Of a DNA stretch of 64,000 nt, positions 23,485 to 37,739 are shown piece by piece. Position 1 is the first letter of the stretch. Every line of letters begins with the position of its first letter. The translations under genes were made by a program, and so were the position numbers. Source of the stretch: Epiperipatus broadwayi (lineage: Eukaryota > Onychophora > Udeonychophora > Euonychophora > Peripatidae); assembly GCA_028023455.1 (NCBI GenBank), contig JAQFVV010000351.1:774123-838122 (forward strand). Reading direction: 5' to 3'. The notes beneath the pieces are model-generated. The model saw only the letters and a list, made by a program, of their open reading frames with translations. It did no database searches and was not told where the DNA came from.

Positions 23485-26457
23485 GTGAGCTATGAACTTT
23501 ACAAATTAACAACAACAAAAAAAAAGTAATTAAGAACTTTCATCATTGTTTTTTTTAAAGATTCAGCTAATTTAAATTTTAAAATGAACTCTTATTTGAT
23601 TTTCAAATTAATAATTGATTGTTTAAATTTATATAGTTAAGTTTTGCTAAAATCATTTCCATTTTATTATTTTTATTTGTAGTAATATTTATTGTAGAAA
23701 TTATTAAATGCATTACATTTAAGTTGGATATAGACATTGCATAGATTCGTTAGCGGTTGATTATGTTGTGGTTTTCACAGTCGATTAGAATATATAAGTC
23801 AACGATGTCACTGCAGTGCCTTATGATGAACACCAAAGGGTCTCCTGTATTCCCTCAGCAATTGACATTATCGATTGACTTTGTATTTTGATCAGTTGTG
23901 TTTAATTTGGAATGTTTTTGACCGTGGAATCTATGCAGCCGATCTATACTCGACATTATAAAACAAATTTGTATAAAAATAATCTGTGCGAACATATTTA
24001 AATGTTAAATTTAAGTTGGGTGTGAATGGCTATATAGTTTTGTAAAGTTATATTAAGGGAGGGTAATTTTAGGTTATTTGTTTCATAGTTGAATTGGTTC
24101 AATGGATTGGATATATTTATGTAATTGTAAATGTAGTATGAGATCCACTATGGGCAGGATTATATATATATGCCACACACTTTCTGTTTGCCTATGGATG
24201 GGTTTGAAAGATGGCAAAGGACCGCAGTCCATTCCTATGGAGTTTTATGTTTATTGTTCTACTCGCCAACAGATGTAGCATTCCTGGTTGGTAGAGAGAC
24301 AATTTTTTCTCTAATTCTACTTGCTGTTCAGATGTACATTCCTGACAGTATAGTATTTTGTGTTGTCGTAATTTCATGTTACATTGAATACATAAATGTA
24401 TCAGATGGATTGGCACCGGTTTGATTGCGAAATTTGTTGCCTAAGGTTAAATCAGGGAAGAATATTTTCTTTTCAAATGCAGATCTATGTAGTCTATTCA
24501 TACTCGACTCACTAAATAAATATTAAACTCATGGTTGTAATTTACTTAAATGTAAAACTAAAGATTAATAGAAAAATCTAAAATGTTGAATTTATTCCTC
24601 AAAATTTAAATGTTATTTTATGTGTGCGTAAATAAATATTTTTATGTGTTAATTTCTGGAAGTGGCTTTTATTCTTTTATATTTAAGATATAAAATTTAT
24701 ATTTTATTATCTCTGCTACTCACTGAGCTAGTGACAATGGGCTAATGACCAAAATATAAAATAAAGTGGAATCTTGACAGCGCGTATCTGCCTACTGTAT
24801 AAATTTTTCTAGGTTCAAATGCCTAGATGGTACCCTGGTGGTTGCAGATATGTAGATTGCTGTCTCCACTATTGTTTTGGATCATTATAATATATACATT
24901 ATTATAACTAAGTAAAGATCCAATTATAGCTTCTCTCATAGCTGAATCAGTCAATATTTAATTAGAATAGTTTCTTGCAATGTGAGCCATATTCAATTTT
25001 TATTATCTAGTTTATCTTCCAGTAGTATTCCAAAATATTCCATAACATTGTAATTAGAATTAATTGTCATATATTATAGTTTTGAGTAATTTTTCCAATC
25101 TAATCTTTAATCATGTCACTGAAATATATATTTGATAAAAAATGTAAGCATCACTCATTTTTGGACATATTTTAAATCAATTTAAACTTCTGACATAAAT
25201 ATTTTAATGACAAATTTTGTTAATAACTAAGTTTACCTTTTATTAAACTAAAAATTAAGATATTTTATTTAAATTGCTATAAATTATAGTATACAAGAGA
25301 GAGTAATCTAAATACGTTTAGATTCTTAAAAAACAAATTTAGGTAAATTTTTCTAGAATACATTATGAAGGTATTAAATACCATTAAAAGAGACATTATT
25401 GTTGACATCCACCATGAAGCATTGTTTTTATATGATATCTGCTTTTTGTTAATCTTACCATACTTACTCTGTAAAAAAGTTTTAAAAGTTCACTTTAAAC
25501 AATAACATATCTTTTGCAGTTTGATTAAATAGTGATACTGACTATGCTTAAAATTGAAGATTACAAATCATATTTTGACATATACAAAAACTTTTTGTCT
25601 GACATTAAATTTTACTAATAATTTTTATGCTGTTTCTCATAGATTTTATTTTCATAAATTGTTTCCAATTGAACATAAAAATGCATTATACCAAGATTTT
25701 CTGAGAATTAATCATATTTATTGTAACAGTCAGACGTATTACTATATCACCATTTGATTAATATTGCTTGATAATCATATGTTCCAATGATTCTCACAAT
25801 ATATTTTAGCCTTTGCTTTTTAGTTTTGTTTTTTCTTATTCATATCCATTGTTTTAATTTGGAACATATTTTTAAGATGATTGCATTTAATGTCACAACT
25901 TCAGTTTCACATTTATCTCTTTTATCATTGAAAATTTTTACAAAATAAAAAAAAAAACCACATATATCTGTATATGCCTGCCTGCTAAACCAGAAAAAAA
26001 AAAAACACTATTATGTTTATAATATTGGATCAGGTTACATTTTTTCTTTTTCTTTTTATCAAATTTTTATATAAATATTTATTTTTTCTTATTTATCTCA
26101 GATTTGATCATTATAATATTTCACATAATCAAAAATAATTTAATGTTTTATAAACCTTTACAAGCAATATTATTAATAAATATCTATTGGGTATTTCTAA
26201 CTATAGTTTATAAGTTTTCAAAATTTAATATTCTTATTTGCAAACATGAGTTTTCCTCCATTTTTATTTTTCATTTTCTTACTTTCTTTTACAGAAATAT
26301 CTCATTATTTAATCCATTATTTTTTGTATTTTATTAGTGTTTTTAGTTGTTACATTTAAATTCCTCACTCAAGATTTTTCTTGTATGGAATTTGTATCAC
26401 TGTATTATACATTTATTGTATGTTTCATAATAAATAAATAAAATAAATAAATGAAAT
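23485..26457. other. Stretch without recognised genes
   Basis: Positions 23700-24520 are less A/T-rich and more complex than their surroundings and have overlapping open frames on both strands (24170-24424 and 24192-24416), neither with a recognisable domain. The remainder is A/T-rich filler. Confidence 0.45.
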
Positions 26458-26650
<193 letters not shown>

Positions 26651-27044
26651 CATTTATCTACCCAATAAAATAAGACTATTGACTCCAATTTAATAAATAA
26701 AACAATAATTTTATTTACAAATAAACAAGATATATGATTAATATGTTTTAATAGTTTAAAATAGATTATTATGAAATGTTCTAATTGTTTTGATTATAAG
26801 GTGATGCTAAGACATTACATTTTTTTTAATCACAAAGAAAATATTGATTTGTGATTTTCAATAGATAATATATTTGTTGAATACACAAAAGAAAATGCTG
26901 ATTTGCTTTAATTCACTTATTGATCATTTGTATCATTAATAGGATAGTCAATTTATTACAATTTTATGAACAACTTATTATGTATGATCATTTATAAATA
27001 GACAAAAAAATCACTAAGTAAAAATCTACTGTAATTATTTAAAT

Positions 27045-27240
27045 TGGAAATCCCAGGCTAAAATGATAAAGTTTGGAAGCAAAAATTGAATAAAGCTATC
27101 ACTAATTGTACCAGTAAAAGATAATTCTTTAGGCAATAGATATGCTGATAATTATTATGCTGCTGACAAATTTTTTTGAATAAAAGATATTATTAGAAAA
27201 TATTGGGTAAAATTGTGTGATAAAAATAACACTTATTAGA
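27045..27240 (+). mobile_element. Ty3/Gypsy-family relic fragment
   Basis: Reverse complement of 14690-14900. Shared coding-like text on this strand is IKLSLIVPVKDNSLGNRYA, against IKLSVIVPEKDNSLGNSYA in the other copy. The protein block is not one I can name; it is attached to the Gypsy relic only through the 14-18 kb copy. Confidence 0.5.
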
Positions 27241-27785
27241 GCTTCTAGTAGCCGTTGAGGTTAGTTCTCTATCATCACACTCTTCTTGAAGTGGACATTT
27301 TACATGTATAAGGTTTAATATTTGAAAAGAAAAGATGTCCAAAACATTGGTGAGTATCTTATTTTTCACTTTATAAAATTATTTATCAAAAGTTTAAAGT
27401 TTTTTATTCACAAATCTCTTTATTCATCTGTTGTGAAAAATATTAAATGGCAGCCTTTAAGGAGGCTTGAGTTAAGCTTAGAGATGGAAATGATACTTTA
27501 GTTAATAGCAAAGAATCTTTCAAAGAGTTTAGATAATGCTGAACAAAAATCTTAGAAGTAATAGAAGTGTTAGAAACACTGAACTGCATCAAAAAAGTGA
27601 CCTATAACCCAAGAAAAAAATCTGTTTTCGAAGAGATTTCAACTAAAAAAAATGTCTTCCAAAGCTACAAAAAGGAACATGAACTTGCAGCCAAGTAAAA
27701 TTGATTTAAAATTTACACCTGAACCAAATCTATTTTAAACATTGTTAATTCCAACATAATTCCTAAGGCTGTGAAGAAATCAGAT

Positions 27786-28011
27786 AGTTTGCTCAATTTT
27801 AAAAAAAAATTCTGTTGAAAAAACTAATGAAGCACGTGAAATAATATATGGAAAATTGCTTCCAAAAGTTTCAAATAGTGGCAAAACCTTGCAGCCACAG
27901 TTTGCTCAATTTAAAAAAAAAGTTCTGTTGAAAAAACTAATGAAGCACGTGAAATAATATACGGAAAATTGCTTCCAAAAGTTTTTAATAGTGCCAAAAC
28001 CTTGCAGCCAT
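27786..28011 (+). repeat. 113-bp tandem duplication
   Basis: Two adjacent copies (27786-27898 and 27899-28011) start AGTTTGCTCAATTT and end CCTTGCAGCCA, over 90% identical. They lie in the ORF1-like part of the LINE. Confidence 0.9.
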
Positions 28012-28372
28012 CTCAAAAACATGAAAAAACTGATTCAGAATCAAAAATTGAATACTATAAATACAAATTTAAGCACAAGCTCTAATCCTGCAAAAAAAAA
28101 AAAAAAAACAGATTTTTTAAGGGCTTAAAAAAAAATTCTATTTCAAAAACTAATGGAACAGTGGTGCCCTTCCAAAGAGAAAATTATTTTAACATAAATA
28201 AAAAAAATTTTGAGGACATTTTTTTTTCTTTCAAAACATCAGAAACATCAAAAACTGCCAGGCAGATGGTTCCAACATTACCAAACTAGTAGACAATGTA
28301 TCTGAGACCAGTTCAATGGGACACGGAAATTAAATCTAATGCCAAACAAAAAAATTATGCCAAAAAAATCAA

Positions 28373-28944
28373 ATGATAACCGCTAATGCAAATGCATATT
28401 TTAATGCAAATTTTCAAAATGTTCTTGATCCACTTACGGATGTCATAGAAGTTGAAACTGCTGGTCTAGATGCTAGTGAAAGATCTAGAACAATTTATAA
28501 TTTACCCAATAACACACCAATGCTATCTGGATCAACTCCCAATCAAAGACAAAAAAGTTATGCTCCTAAAAACTACCAGCAATAACAAGAAATTTGAAAC
28601 AATGGCTGATACTGCTAATACTAATTCTCCTATAAATAAGCAATATACCCAGAACCCATTTGTCAATAATTTTGGAAACTGAATTTCCTGTGCTAAACAA
28701 CAAACTCAGATGCAAATCTCCTGTCCAAACCCAGATGTTTGAAGAGAATGACCTTACTGATCCTAAAAAGTCAATTGAAATGGTTTTTCCTTTTATCCTA
28801 TTTGGTTCTGAGGACATTTTGCTACTAAACAAATTTGGCTCTTCTTCCACTCTTGATGGGGAAGATTACTGGCATGATCTGGAAGTAGATACTACACATC
28901 ACTTATTGTTGGTTTCTTTCATTGATGGAATTGGGATAAGATAG
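28373..28944 (+). pseudogene. LINE ORF1-like region, broken
   Basis: Three short open frames in different phases (28373-28585, 28470-28682, 28660-28944) cover a hydrophilic, Asn/Thr/Ser-rich sequence upstream of the endonuclease. They contain no RRM or zinc-knuckle motif that I can see, so the ORF1 assignment rests on position alone. The upstream stretch to 27640 is lysine-rich with broken frames. Confidence 0.4.
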
Positions 28945-28989
28945 ACCTCCTGATTGTGTGGAAGAGGTTGACATTGATAATGTTTAGTG

Positions 28990-29440
28990 ATCATTTCAGT
29001 CAATGTTCAGGGCTTCAACTCACATGGCAGGGCAAACAAATTATCATATTGGTTTGGTCATCAGGTTCTGTATATCCTTTGCTTATGTGAGACTAAACTC
29101 CATCCCAAAACTGACTCTGACATTCTCAATCTAATCTGAAATATGGAAGCTTTCACTATTCTCATTTATCCTCTGCTTCAGGAGGAGTTGCTAAACTCAT
29201 TAACAAGAAGTTACTAATCTCCTTATTCAAAATTTTATATATATTGATTCCAACTGCTTAATTGTTATACTCCAATTTAACAGTTGATCCATGAATCTTG
29301 CAAATGTTTACTTATCAAAGGAAGCTGAATTGTTTCTCAGGGAATACATATAATTAATTCTGTCCTGAGAACCAGTCCATTCACAACATTGATTATAGGT
29401 GATTTCAATCATACCTATAAACAGTTGCAGAACAAGTATG
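28990..29440 (+). pseudogene. LINE apurinic/apyrimidinic-like endonuclease, broken
   Basis: The frame from 28990 reads ISVNVQGFNSHGRANKLSYW, then LCLCETKLHPKTDSDIL, matching the N-terminal APE pattern N-x-x-G-x-x-S/R and the catalytic glutamate block (L-x-E-T). At 29398-29409 GDFN occurs in LIIGDFNHTYKQ, the conserved metal/phosphate-binding motif. Stops lie between the blocks. The function in an intact element would be nicking target DNA to prime reverse transcription. Confidence 0.7.
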
Positions 29441-29486
29441 TCTCATGCTTTAACTAGCCAGTTGAGAGCAGAAGAAGGTTCTTTCC

Positions 29487-29885
29487 TTGACTGTTTTCTC
29501 AGATAATTTCACCTTAGAGATGGGGGTTAACCCTGGCACTATCATGCAAACAATTGAAGAGATGCCACATATCATCTGGATGTTGACCAGATATAACATC
29601 ACAACCCAATTGTTGTCTGAGGGATACATCACCTTTAATCAGACTTCACTTTTATTCCTCCCTGCACAGAATGCTTGGAGATTATTTACTGAAATCCTTG
29701 GAAACCTGATTACCAGATGTACTCATGTGACAAAAGGTCCAATCCAAATGCTCAGGGAACTGAACTTGATTGCCTATGAACTTAAGCATTTTCCATATGA
29801 GGTGCAGAATATCCCAAAAATTCTCACCTTAAAAACAAGATACAAACAGGCTGTAGCTGAATACCTCTTGATTAAAAGGACTTGA
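29487..29885 (+). pseudogene. LINE linker between endonuclease and reverse transcriptase
   Basis: An open frame of 132 codons continuing after the endonuclease (SDNFTLEMGVNPGTIM, later WRLFTEIL and KTRYKQAVAEYLLIKR). This lies where LINE ORF2 proteins have a helical linker. A partial repeat of the last part (KTRYKQ...YLLIKR) occurs again at about 29925-30060, so the segment was duplicated. Confidence 0.5.
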
Positions 29886-30108
29886 AAATACCTTGAGAAT
29901 CAACATTTTCTGAACTAGGGAAATGAACTTGATTGCCCATGAACTTAAGCATCTTTCATATGAGCCACAGAACATCCAAAAAATATCACCTTAAAAACAA
30001 GATACAAACATACACAGAAGGTTGTAGCCAAATACCTCCTGATTAAAAGGGCCTGTCAGTACCTTGAACATCAACATTGCTGAACCTGGGGCTATTTGAG
30101 ATGGGCCC

Positions 30109-31046
30109 TTGAATCTGGAAAAACCCAGGGTCTACAAATTAATTGAGGTACAAGGCAACAGTTGTTTTGGTTCCTCCCTGCTGGCCAGGATCTGCAACCA
30201 CTATTTGATGAAATTTCAACCTCCTGGTATCATTAATACAAACAGAAAATTTGTTGCAGAAAACACTCCTCCACTGATTACTAAGGCCAGAATAGTGTTA
30301 AAGTTGAAGTCCTTTCCCAACAGAACTCACCCTGGCCTACATGGAATTCCTAAATTTCTGCTTGACCATTTAAGATCATTTACCATCCCAATTATCAAGA
30401 GAATGGTGGATCTACATGCTGATGACAGTCATGAGTTAGATGGGATCTACCCAATTTCCATGGTTCTCTTTATTAAAAAGTGAAAAGCCCTGCATGATCA
30501 AGGAAGTCATACAGAAGAACATCAATCAACTGTCTTCACATCAGTTCATCAAGATTGGAAGCTCCACTGCTGATGCCATCAACAGATTTCCTTGTCGATC
30601 ATGTCTGATGGAAAAGAATGTCTCGGACAATTGCAATTCAACTTGACTTTGCCAGTGCTTTAATTGTGAGTGGATTGACAGGTTACTCAATGTACTGGAG
30701 GAACTCCAAGTGCCTGTGGCATGCCTTCAAATAATTGAGAATCTTCTCCAAAATTATAAAGTGTTTCTCTTTTTCGATGGTCAAGTTGCTGCAGGATTTC
30801 AACCATGTTTCCATCCCAGATGGCTCATCATTGAGTGCACTTTTCTTCATGGCTATGTTATCCATTGTTACTGAGCATAGAGGCTATTTTTTCTGGGATA
30901 GCCATCCCTATGCTAACATCTCGTGTATGGATAACATGATAATGTTTCTATCATCTCAGGATGAATTGACTAGGCTTGAGGTACTTTTGAACCAGTTTGT
31001 TTACCAATGTGGTCTCAGAGTCAATAAGGGGAAGTCAGCCTTGTGA
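30109..31046 (+). pseudogene. LINE reverse transcriptase, decayed
   Basis: The N-terminal RT region is seen as FPNRTHPGLHGIPKFLLDHL (cf. the K-x-P-G-x-D-G-I/L-P motif 0-1 region). Further on, VSIPDGSSLSALFFMAML corresponds to the QG-x-PLSP-x-LF block (motif B), SCMDNMIMFLSS sits where the catalytic A/Y-x-DD of motif C belongs (Asp-Asp replaced by Met-Asp-Asn), and CGLRVNKGKS is the G-L-x-x-N-x-x-KS motif D/E. Frames 30109-30483 and 30735-31046 are joined by frameshifts. The loss of the catalytic aspartates shows that it is inactive. Confidence 0.7.
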
Positions 31047-31350
31047 TCCATCTTGACTGGTTGAATGATCTCAGATGGTTTTAATGTCCCCTCTCAAAAA
31101 AAATTTCGGTTTTTATCTGGCAAACTCCCCCCCCCCCATCTATCATGAGAAAAGAGTTAGAAAATTTCTCTCCTCACCAAGGTCGGCAATACAATAACAT
31201 CATTATCTAAAGTATATATATCTCTTTTTGGGAAGGTTTCCCCCTTGAATTCAGTAGTTTATCCAAAATTCTCTATTATCTAGCTGGATTCTTCCCTACA
31301 GAGGTCTTCATCAAAAAGATTGAACAATATGCAGAAGATTTTGCTGAGGG

Positions 31351-32020
31351 GTGCAGAGCTGTCATCAGCTTCTGGTCAATGGTCTCTCCCTTCATTCTCT
31401 TAGAATCTTTAATATCCAATGTACTCACAATGTCCTATTAAAACTGTTCAGAGACAACCCAATATGGAATGTCCTTTTTCACTGGAAAAGATTAAACTCA
31501 CCGATTGACCACCTCTATGGTTGCAACAACAAGTTAAAGTCACTGTTCAGAACTTCAAAACACCTGGATCCCTGTTGAGTTATAAACTTACCTCTTGGGA
31601 TGTTTACTGACTCATTTCCTTATTAAGACTAAGATTACCATCTGACTCCCTATTAGCATTCAGTGCTTTTTAAAATTGACCAAGTTTCTCAAACTCAGCC
31701 TTAAATTTGTTAACTTCCTGATAAAAATCATCCTTGGTGCTCTCTACATGGGGTTTCTTATCTTACAGAAGAAAGTATAATATCAACCCAATCTGTCTAC
31801 TATGCCTTAAACAGGAAGAAAATATCACACAGATATTGAAGGAATGTGAATCATGGAAGCACCTCTGAGCACTAACTCTACACCAAACTGTTAACATGAA
31901 TCCCAGCAACGTGCTGATTAAATCAGTCATTCAGAAGGGATGATTCAAACACATCTGACTATCTTTATAAACTTTGCTATCTGGTCTGTCCGATGCAAGA
32001 TTACATTTGAAAAAGGAAAC
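31351..32020 (+). pseudogene. LINE ORF2 C-terminus with zinc motif, decayed
   Basis: After an open frame at 31351-31578, a frame near 31785 gives CLLCLKQEENITQILKEC, a C-x2-C-x5-E-x8-C zf-RVT-like pattern in which the histidine is lost. FINFAIWSVRCKITFE near 31965-32010 matches FLTYAIWMARCRNKF of the LINE at 18911-19588. Confidence 0.65.
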
Positions 32021-32225
32021 AATTGTTCAACTTTTTAATAAAACTCTATGAAACATCAATGAAGCTGATAAGTGGACTTGTCAACCCTGGCTGGGTGATT
32101 GGACTTGGGGCCAGGTCAGCTTTTAGTTTGATTTACCTTGACCTTGAGGAATCAAGCAATGGCATCTCAACATTCCTGCTGCTCCATTGTTCAGCATTGA
32201 ATAACTACCCATATATATATATTGT

Positions 32226-32600
32226 AACCTACTAGAATGAGAGAGGGGTGTGAGAAAGAGAAAAGAGATAGAGAAAAGAAGAAAATGCTAATAATGAAAT
32301 GGAGATAATGATAATGATAAGGATAAATGAAAGAAAAGAATTAAGGAGAAAAAGAAATGGGAAAAAAAGAAATGGGAAAAGTAATAGAAATGATATTTGT
32401 AATGGAGAGAGAAGAGAAATAAGATGATGGAAAGATATGAAAGAAAGATATAAGAAGAAGATGGAATAAAAGAAAGAGAAATGAAATGAGATGATAGAAG
32501 AAACTCTTAACGAATGTTTTTTAATAGCTGAGATGATAGAAAGATATGAGAAATGACATGAAAAGAAATGGAATAAAATTGAAATGAAATGAAATATACA
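32226..32600. repeat. Purine-rich low-complexity tract
   Basis: GA-rich on the plus strand with recurring GAAATGA, GAGAAAGA and GATAATGATA words, directly after the LINE 3' end. It may be a decayed 3'-tail microsatellite of the element. Confidence 0.7.
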
Positions 32601-35600
32601 TGAGAGACTCTAAATGGCTTGGCTCAGTGGGGTTACAATAAATTTAAAGAAAAGAGATGATGGTCCAGAGATGTATAATCAAATAAAGGTCAAATCCAAT
32701 ACTGATGAACTATAACTACTACAGCATATTAATATTTTAATAAACCATACAAAAGATTATCTAAAATCACTAATTAATGCCTATCATATTAGTCCTACTA
32801 ATAGATTATACACTCTCTGAATAAGACCTATGATGCTTTGCTTTAAAATATTATCTTACAGAATTATGTTTACTAAACAACAAGAGTAAATAACCTCAGG
32901 GATTTTAAAACTAACACTCTTGTGTAAAATTAAAGTTTAAGTTAAGTTGCCTAATAAAGAATTACTGTGATTAATAAATAAATAAGTGACATCTTAGCTG
33001 ACCATAAAATAATTATAATATGTTCAATATTAAAATAATAAACAAAACAAATATAAATTCACAAAATTTAATGAATCAATTTAAATTTAACTAATAATGG
33101 CCTATTATCTAAGATATTACTTGAGCAGAGAAAAGAGCAAGGGTACTTTTAATACCTTTCCATACTCACAGACAATCACTAAAGACCTCAAATGTAAATG
33201 GATTAGAATTCTTCAAATATATAAGATTTAAGATGATGACCGATGATGTGCAGTGAATATAAGATAATGTGCAGCTTTTAAAATAATATTAATTAAAATA
33301 TTCTTCTGAAGTACTAATATTGTTAATCTGATATTGCATAATCTTTAGTCTGAAAAGATATACTGATAATTAAAAGAAATAAACCTTTAACTAAGTATTT
33401 AATTATGTATCTGCTATAGTGCAATTATCTGTATTTGTGATTCAATACGAGAATCACTTACTTTAACATAGCTTTTTAATTTTCAAGACAATATCAACTA
33501 TATTTAATTAACTTAGAATATACTTGTAAATTTCTGAATTGAAGATTCAATAACTTTAAAATTTTAAGATTTTGTGAACTTGGAACCCAAGACAATAATA
33601 TATTTTCATATAAAAGTAAAACAAACAAAACAAAACTTTTGAAATAATAATAATTTGGTTTATTAATAACGAGAAGAAATGTTTACAAATGTAGTAGAAT
33701 ACAAACAGTGCCAATGCCGCACTAAGATTTAATATAAGTATTTGGACTCTTAACAGTTTTATTTAACTTACATTAATACACTTTATAACAGACCAAGGTT
33801 ATTCAATGTTACTTTTTTTTAATAATTAGATTTTTCTCAAAAAATACTTTAAACTTTAATTATCATATGTACTTAATAAGCACATTACTATTCTTTTTTA
33901 TTAGACTAATTTATAACATTATTGTGTCATCTAATAATCAGAATAACACACAGAACTAGGTTTATATTGAAAACCCTAAGCTTAATTTTATACTCCTAAA
34001 CTTAACAAACGCTAAGTTGGAATAAGCATCTTCAGCAATACTTTTGAAAAATATCATCACTAGTTTCACAGATATAACTAACATTATAGCTAGATATATG
34101 TTTAAATCAGATTAAGCTAATATTAAAATTAAACTAAATTAAGTGTATGGGACAATCATTCATCAGAGATCAGTTATACTTTTTTTAAAATAACTTTAGT
34201 CCACATAAAATTATTCCCTCAATGTTTTAAAGATAATGATGTAACAGACTTACAAATCCAGCGGCGAAATTCTGGATGAAAATATTAAATTAATATGTGT
34301 GAATTGCCACTTATACCATATGCATATTTAACATACTTTAAAATAAATACAACTTATTGTTGGTTAGCTTGTGTGTGATAAAACTATCATTGCAACACAA
34401 TTCAAACATTGAAATACCTATGAGCCATAAATTAGCTACAACTACCTGAAGAAATACATTTCCTCAAAGAAGCATATCTTGTCATCACAAATCTAAAACA
34501 AATTCAACATCACCTACTGTGGTGGAATTAGCGTTAAGTCATCATGAATGATAGGCAAAAATATAAAGATACTAGGCTCCTCAGAGCTGGAAAAGAATGT
34601 GGTGTTTTTCAAAAATACCTAACTTTGAGGCAGAAATGAAGATACCTGGAATTCATTTACAGTGTATCTTGGAACAGGAAAGATGCACCAGAAAAGCACA
34701 ATCCTCTCTTTTGGGATTTCCAATGCTTATAAATGTGATCATCATCACTGAAAAATACAATACAATAACCCTCTTTTGGGAACAAGCACTATCAAATCAT
34801 GGAAATACAATACAATAAGGATGGAGGATTTTATCTACTCCATAAGCCTATTCAAAATTATTAACTAAGCCTAACTCTATGAGGCTAACAAATACTAACT
34901 AATAGCAAGATATATACTTCACCTGAACTAACTAAGTTATTTCTAAGAAATTTATAAAAATAATACAAAACATATATCCAATGTTCGAACCAACAAAGTA
35001 AACTATGTGTCAACTGACTACTGTAGAAAATACTTTAAACTTAAATGCATATAAAATTCTAGGCAAGGCACACACAATGCACACATAATAAAATATTAAA
35101 TGCTAAAATATAGTGACTAGTGGACTTTTAAAATTGTAAATTAAATACAAGAATATTTACTTCTCGGTGAATATAAAATATTTGTAGTTATTATTAATAT
35201 ATCATTCATAAAACAAATGAATGGATACTCTGATAAACTTCTTTAGTAAATTTAAAATAAAAATTGAGTAAAACATCCCATTTATATGAAAATAAGACTG
35301 TGATATTTAAATCTCTATAAATAAAATTATTAAATAGAAACTAGCTAGTGTAATGCTTAATAAATAAACTAAATCTACTTAAGAATGGCAAAAACATTTG
35401 CTCATTCAAATAAACCTATTTCGTTTTAAAATTATAACCCTAGTTTACCTGTATATTTATGCAAAAAGTGTTACATAAAAATTTAATAGTATAAATATTT
35501 TTAGAGTTTCTTTTTTTTTTTAAACCAATAAAGCAGACCATAAAAAAATAATGCATTAACTCAAGTTCATATTTCAGCTCCGTAATGATTTTTCCATTTC

Positions 35601-37739
35601 ATAATGTGTAGACAATTTATCCAGGTTAAGATATCTAGCCGAATTTGAAGCTTCAATTAATACATTTATACACATGGCAATGATTTTCAAACGAAAATGT
35701 TCAATAGTTCCTTAATAATACTTTTTAAAACACTTTAAAAAAAAAAACTTAAATAATAAGATTAAGCCAGCATAAAACAAAATAAATTCTTCAGCTGAAC
35801 ACACTTTAATTTATTTATAGGATCCCGAGTTCAAAAATGTATATCATAATAATAATATATATTTCTTTATCTAAATTTCTTTATCCTCTTTTAGGAAAAT
35901 GATTCTTTTAAAATATAGTTTTTTTAAAATAGTTTCTTAATAATATTCCAAGATGTGTTTTATTTTTAAAACCGATTTCCTTTGATCACTTTTAATTATG
36001 AGAGTAGAATTTTTAGCATTCAAGATGTTTCTCAGTTTATAAGCTATAATTAATGCCATAAAGTTATTTATAGATACTGGCAAGTATGACTATTTATAAT
36101 GTACTCAATAACTATAAATTCAGTAGTAATCATTGCAGATTGCTTTAAAGTTTTATTTCCGAATATTTGTCCTTTCTTACTATGTAAATAAGAGTTATCT
36201 TTTAAAATATATATACTTTATTTGTTTGCATTTAGTTAAACAAATCATTTTTGCTTATGTCAAGATCTGAGTAATAACTTTTTTTTTTCAAAAAAAAAAA
36301 AATCATTCTTTATAGTTTCACTGTATTCGAACGTAATAGCTTCCTTATAATGTTCTTTTTTAACTTAAAATTTTTTTTCTCTTTTTTTACATATGTTTTT
36401 AATATAACAGGAAAAACAATTAGTATTTTACTTTCAAAATAGTTTAATGCAACCGAACGCTTATCTATGAAAATGATTAATAATTCGTTCCTTAACCATA
36501 CTTCCAAGTAAAGAAAAATAAACAAGTTAAAGTCATATAATATGTGAGACACTTCATTTATTCTAGACATTTTTTTACTATAATTTCTATGCCTCGACTG
36601 AAATTCAAATTGTCAGAAAAACGGATTACCTTTCCTTTAGTCCTCCATCATTACAGGACGATTTTAAATATTTTAAACATACTTGTATTTTTTTAGAAAT
36701 ATCAAGTTCTTTAAAAAAAATTACTTTTATTAACAAAATTTTTAATATCCAGCACCAGTTGAATCAAAACAAGACCAGCCCCTGAATGACCCTCGATCTC
36801 CGTTTTATCTCACAATTTTTCATCCACCTACAATTCATTTAAAAACCAATAAAAACTATTTTTATTAAATTTTAATATTCTGACAAACCAGCTATGGAAT
36901 CAATCTACTGATGTAATCAATATAATTTTTCCATACCACGTGATTCTCAGCTGCAAAGTCAAAATTTTATTATTAACAAATATTATGCAACAATTTTTTT
37001 AAATATTTTATACAATACAATAGTAATAAATATAAAATTTAAAGTTATACTTTTTATTAAACCCTTAAATATTTCATTAAAAATAATTTTATTCACACCT
37101 TTGCTTTATTTACTTATTTTAAACAATATTGGAATTAAATTATTTTTTATTCTTATGTTTCCATGTCTGTGCACGCACATATTCTCACATATGTCTGGGC
37201 TTTAATTTAAAATTATTTTTAAAATTACAACAATAGAATGTTAATGAATATTTAATCTAAATAATTTTAATAACTGAAATGCTAAACTACAAAACTAATA
37301 ACAAATATTCCTATTTCCTTATAATAAAAACTTACATATCATTTCTTTTTTTTAAATTTATTACTTACTTATTCCAACTTAATAATAATATCTTATTATT
37401 ATTCTTTAAACATTAGAGTAGATTATACAGTAGCTATTTTAGAATACATTTAATGCTATTTATCAATTCACAATTATTATTTTTTTAACATTTGCTTATG
37501 TTAAATTATTACCTAACATCCCTTATCAAACCAACTGACACTATTAAAATATTTAGATTATCCTATTTTAATAATTAACTAAGTTAATTTCCATTTTTAT
37601 CATTATTTTTTTTTTAAATCTGAAAATTTAAACAAAAGGTTAATCTAAGATAACCTTGATTACCTCTTGGAACTAAGTGACACTTCAGTTAGGTACAATG
37701 TATTTGTTTGTATTTATCTGTTCACTTTTCTTATTTGTA
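32601..37739. other. AT-rich stretch without recognised features
   Basis: Short open frames (34597-34818, minus 36310-36570) show no domain. Positions 34549-34820 are somewhat less A/T-rich and contain a duplicated AATACAATACAATAA word. Otherwise filler. Confidence 0.5.

Larger units (their letters stand above)
27330..32225 (+). mobile_element. Nearly full-length but decayed non-LTR retrotransposon (LINE)
   Basis: Plus-strand remnants of every expected part occur in order: an ORF1-like lysine-rich region (27640-28960), an apurinic endonuclease (28990-29440), a reverse transcriptase (30109-31046) and a C-terminal zinc motif (31785-31860). An (AT)n stretch and a purine-rich tract follow at the 3' end. 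There are many stops and frameshifts. The length, about 4.9 kb, is normal for a two-ORF LINE. The endonuclease type and zinc motif place it among APE-type LINEs; the clade is not determined. Confidence 0.75.

Noticed and set aside
24170-24424. 84-codon frame with hydrophobic stretches and an antisense 74-codon frame
   Set aside because: No recognisable domain; overlapping frames on both strands suggest chance in a locally G/C-richer segment.
28566-28850. 94-codon minus-strand frame across the LINE
   Set aside because: Antisense shadow of the plus-strand LINE ORF1 region.
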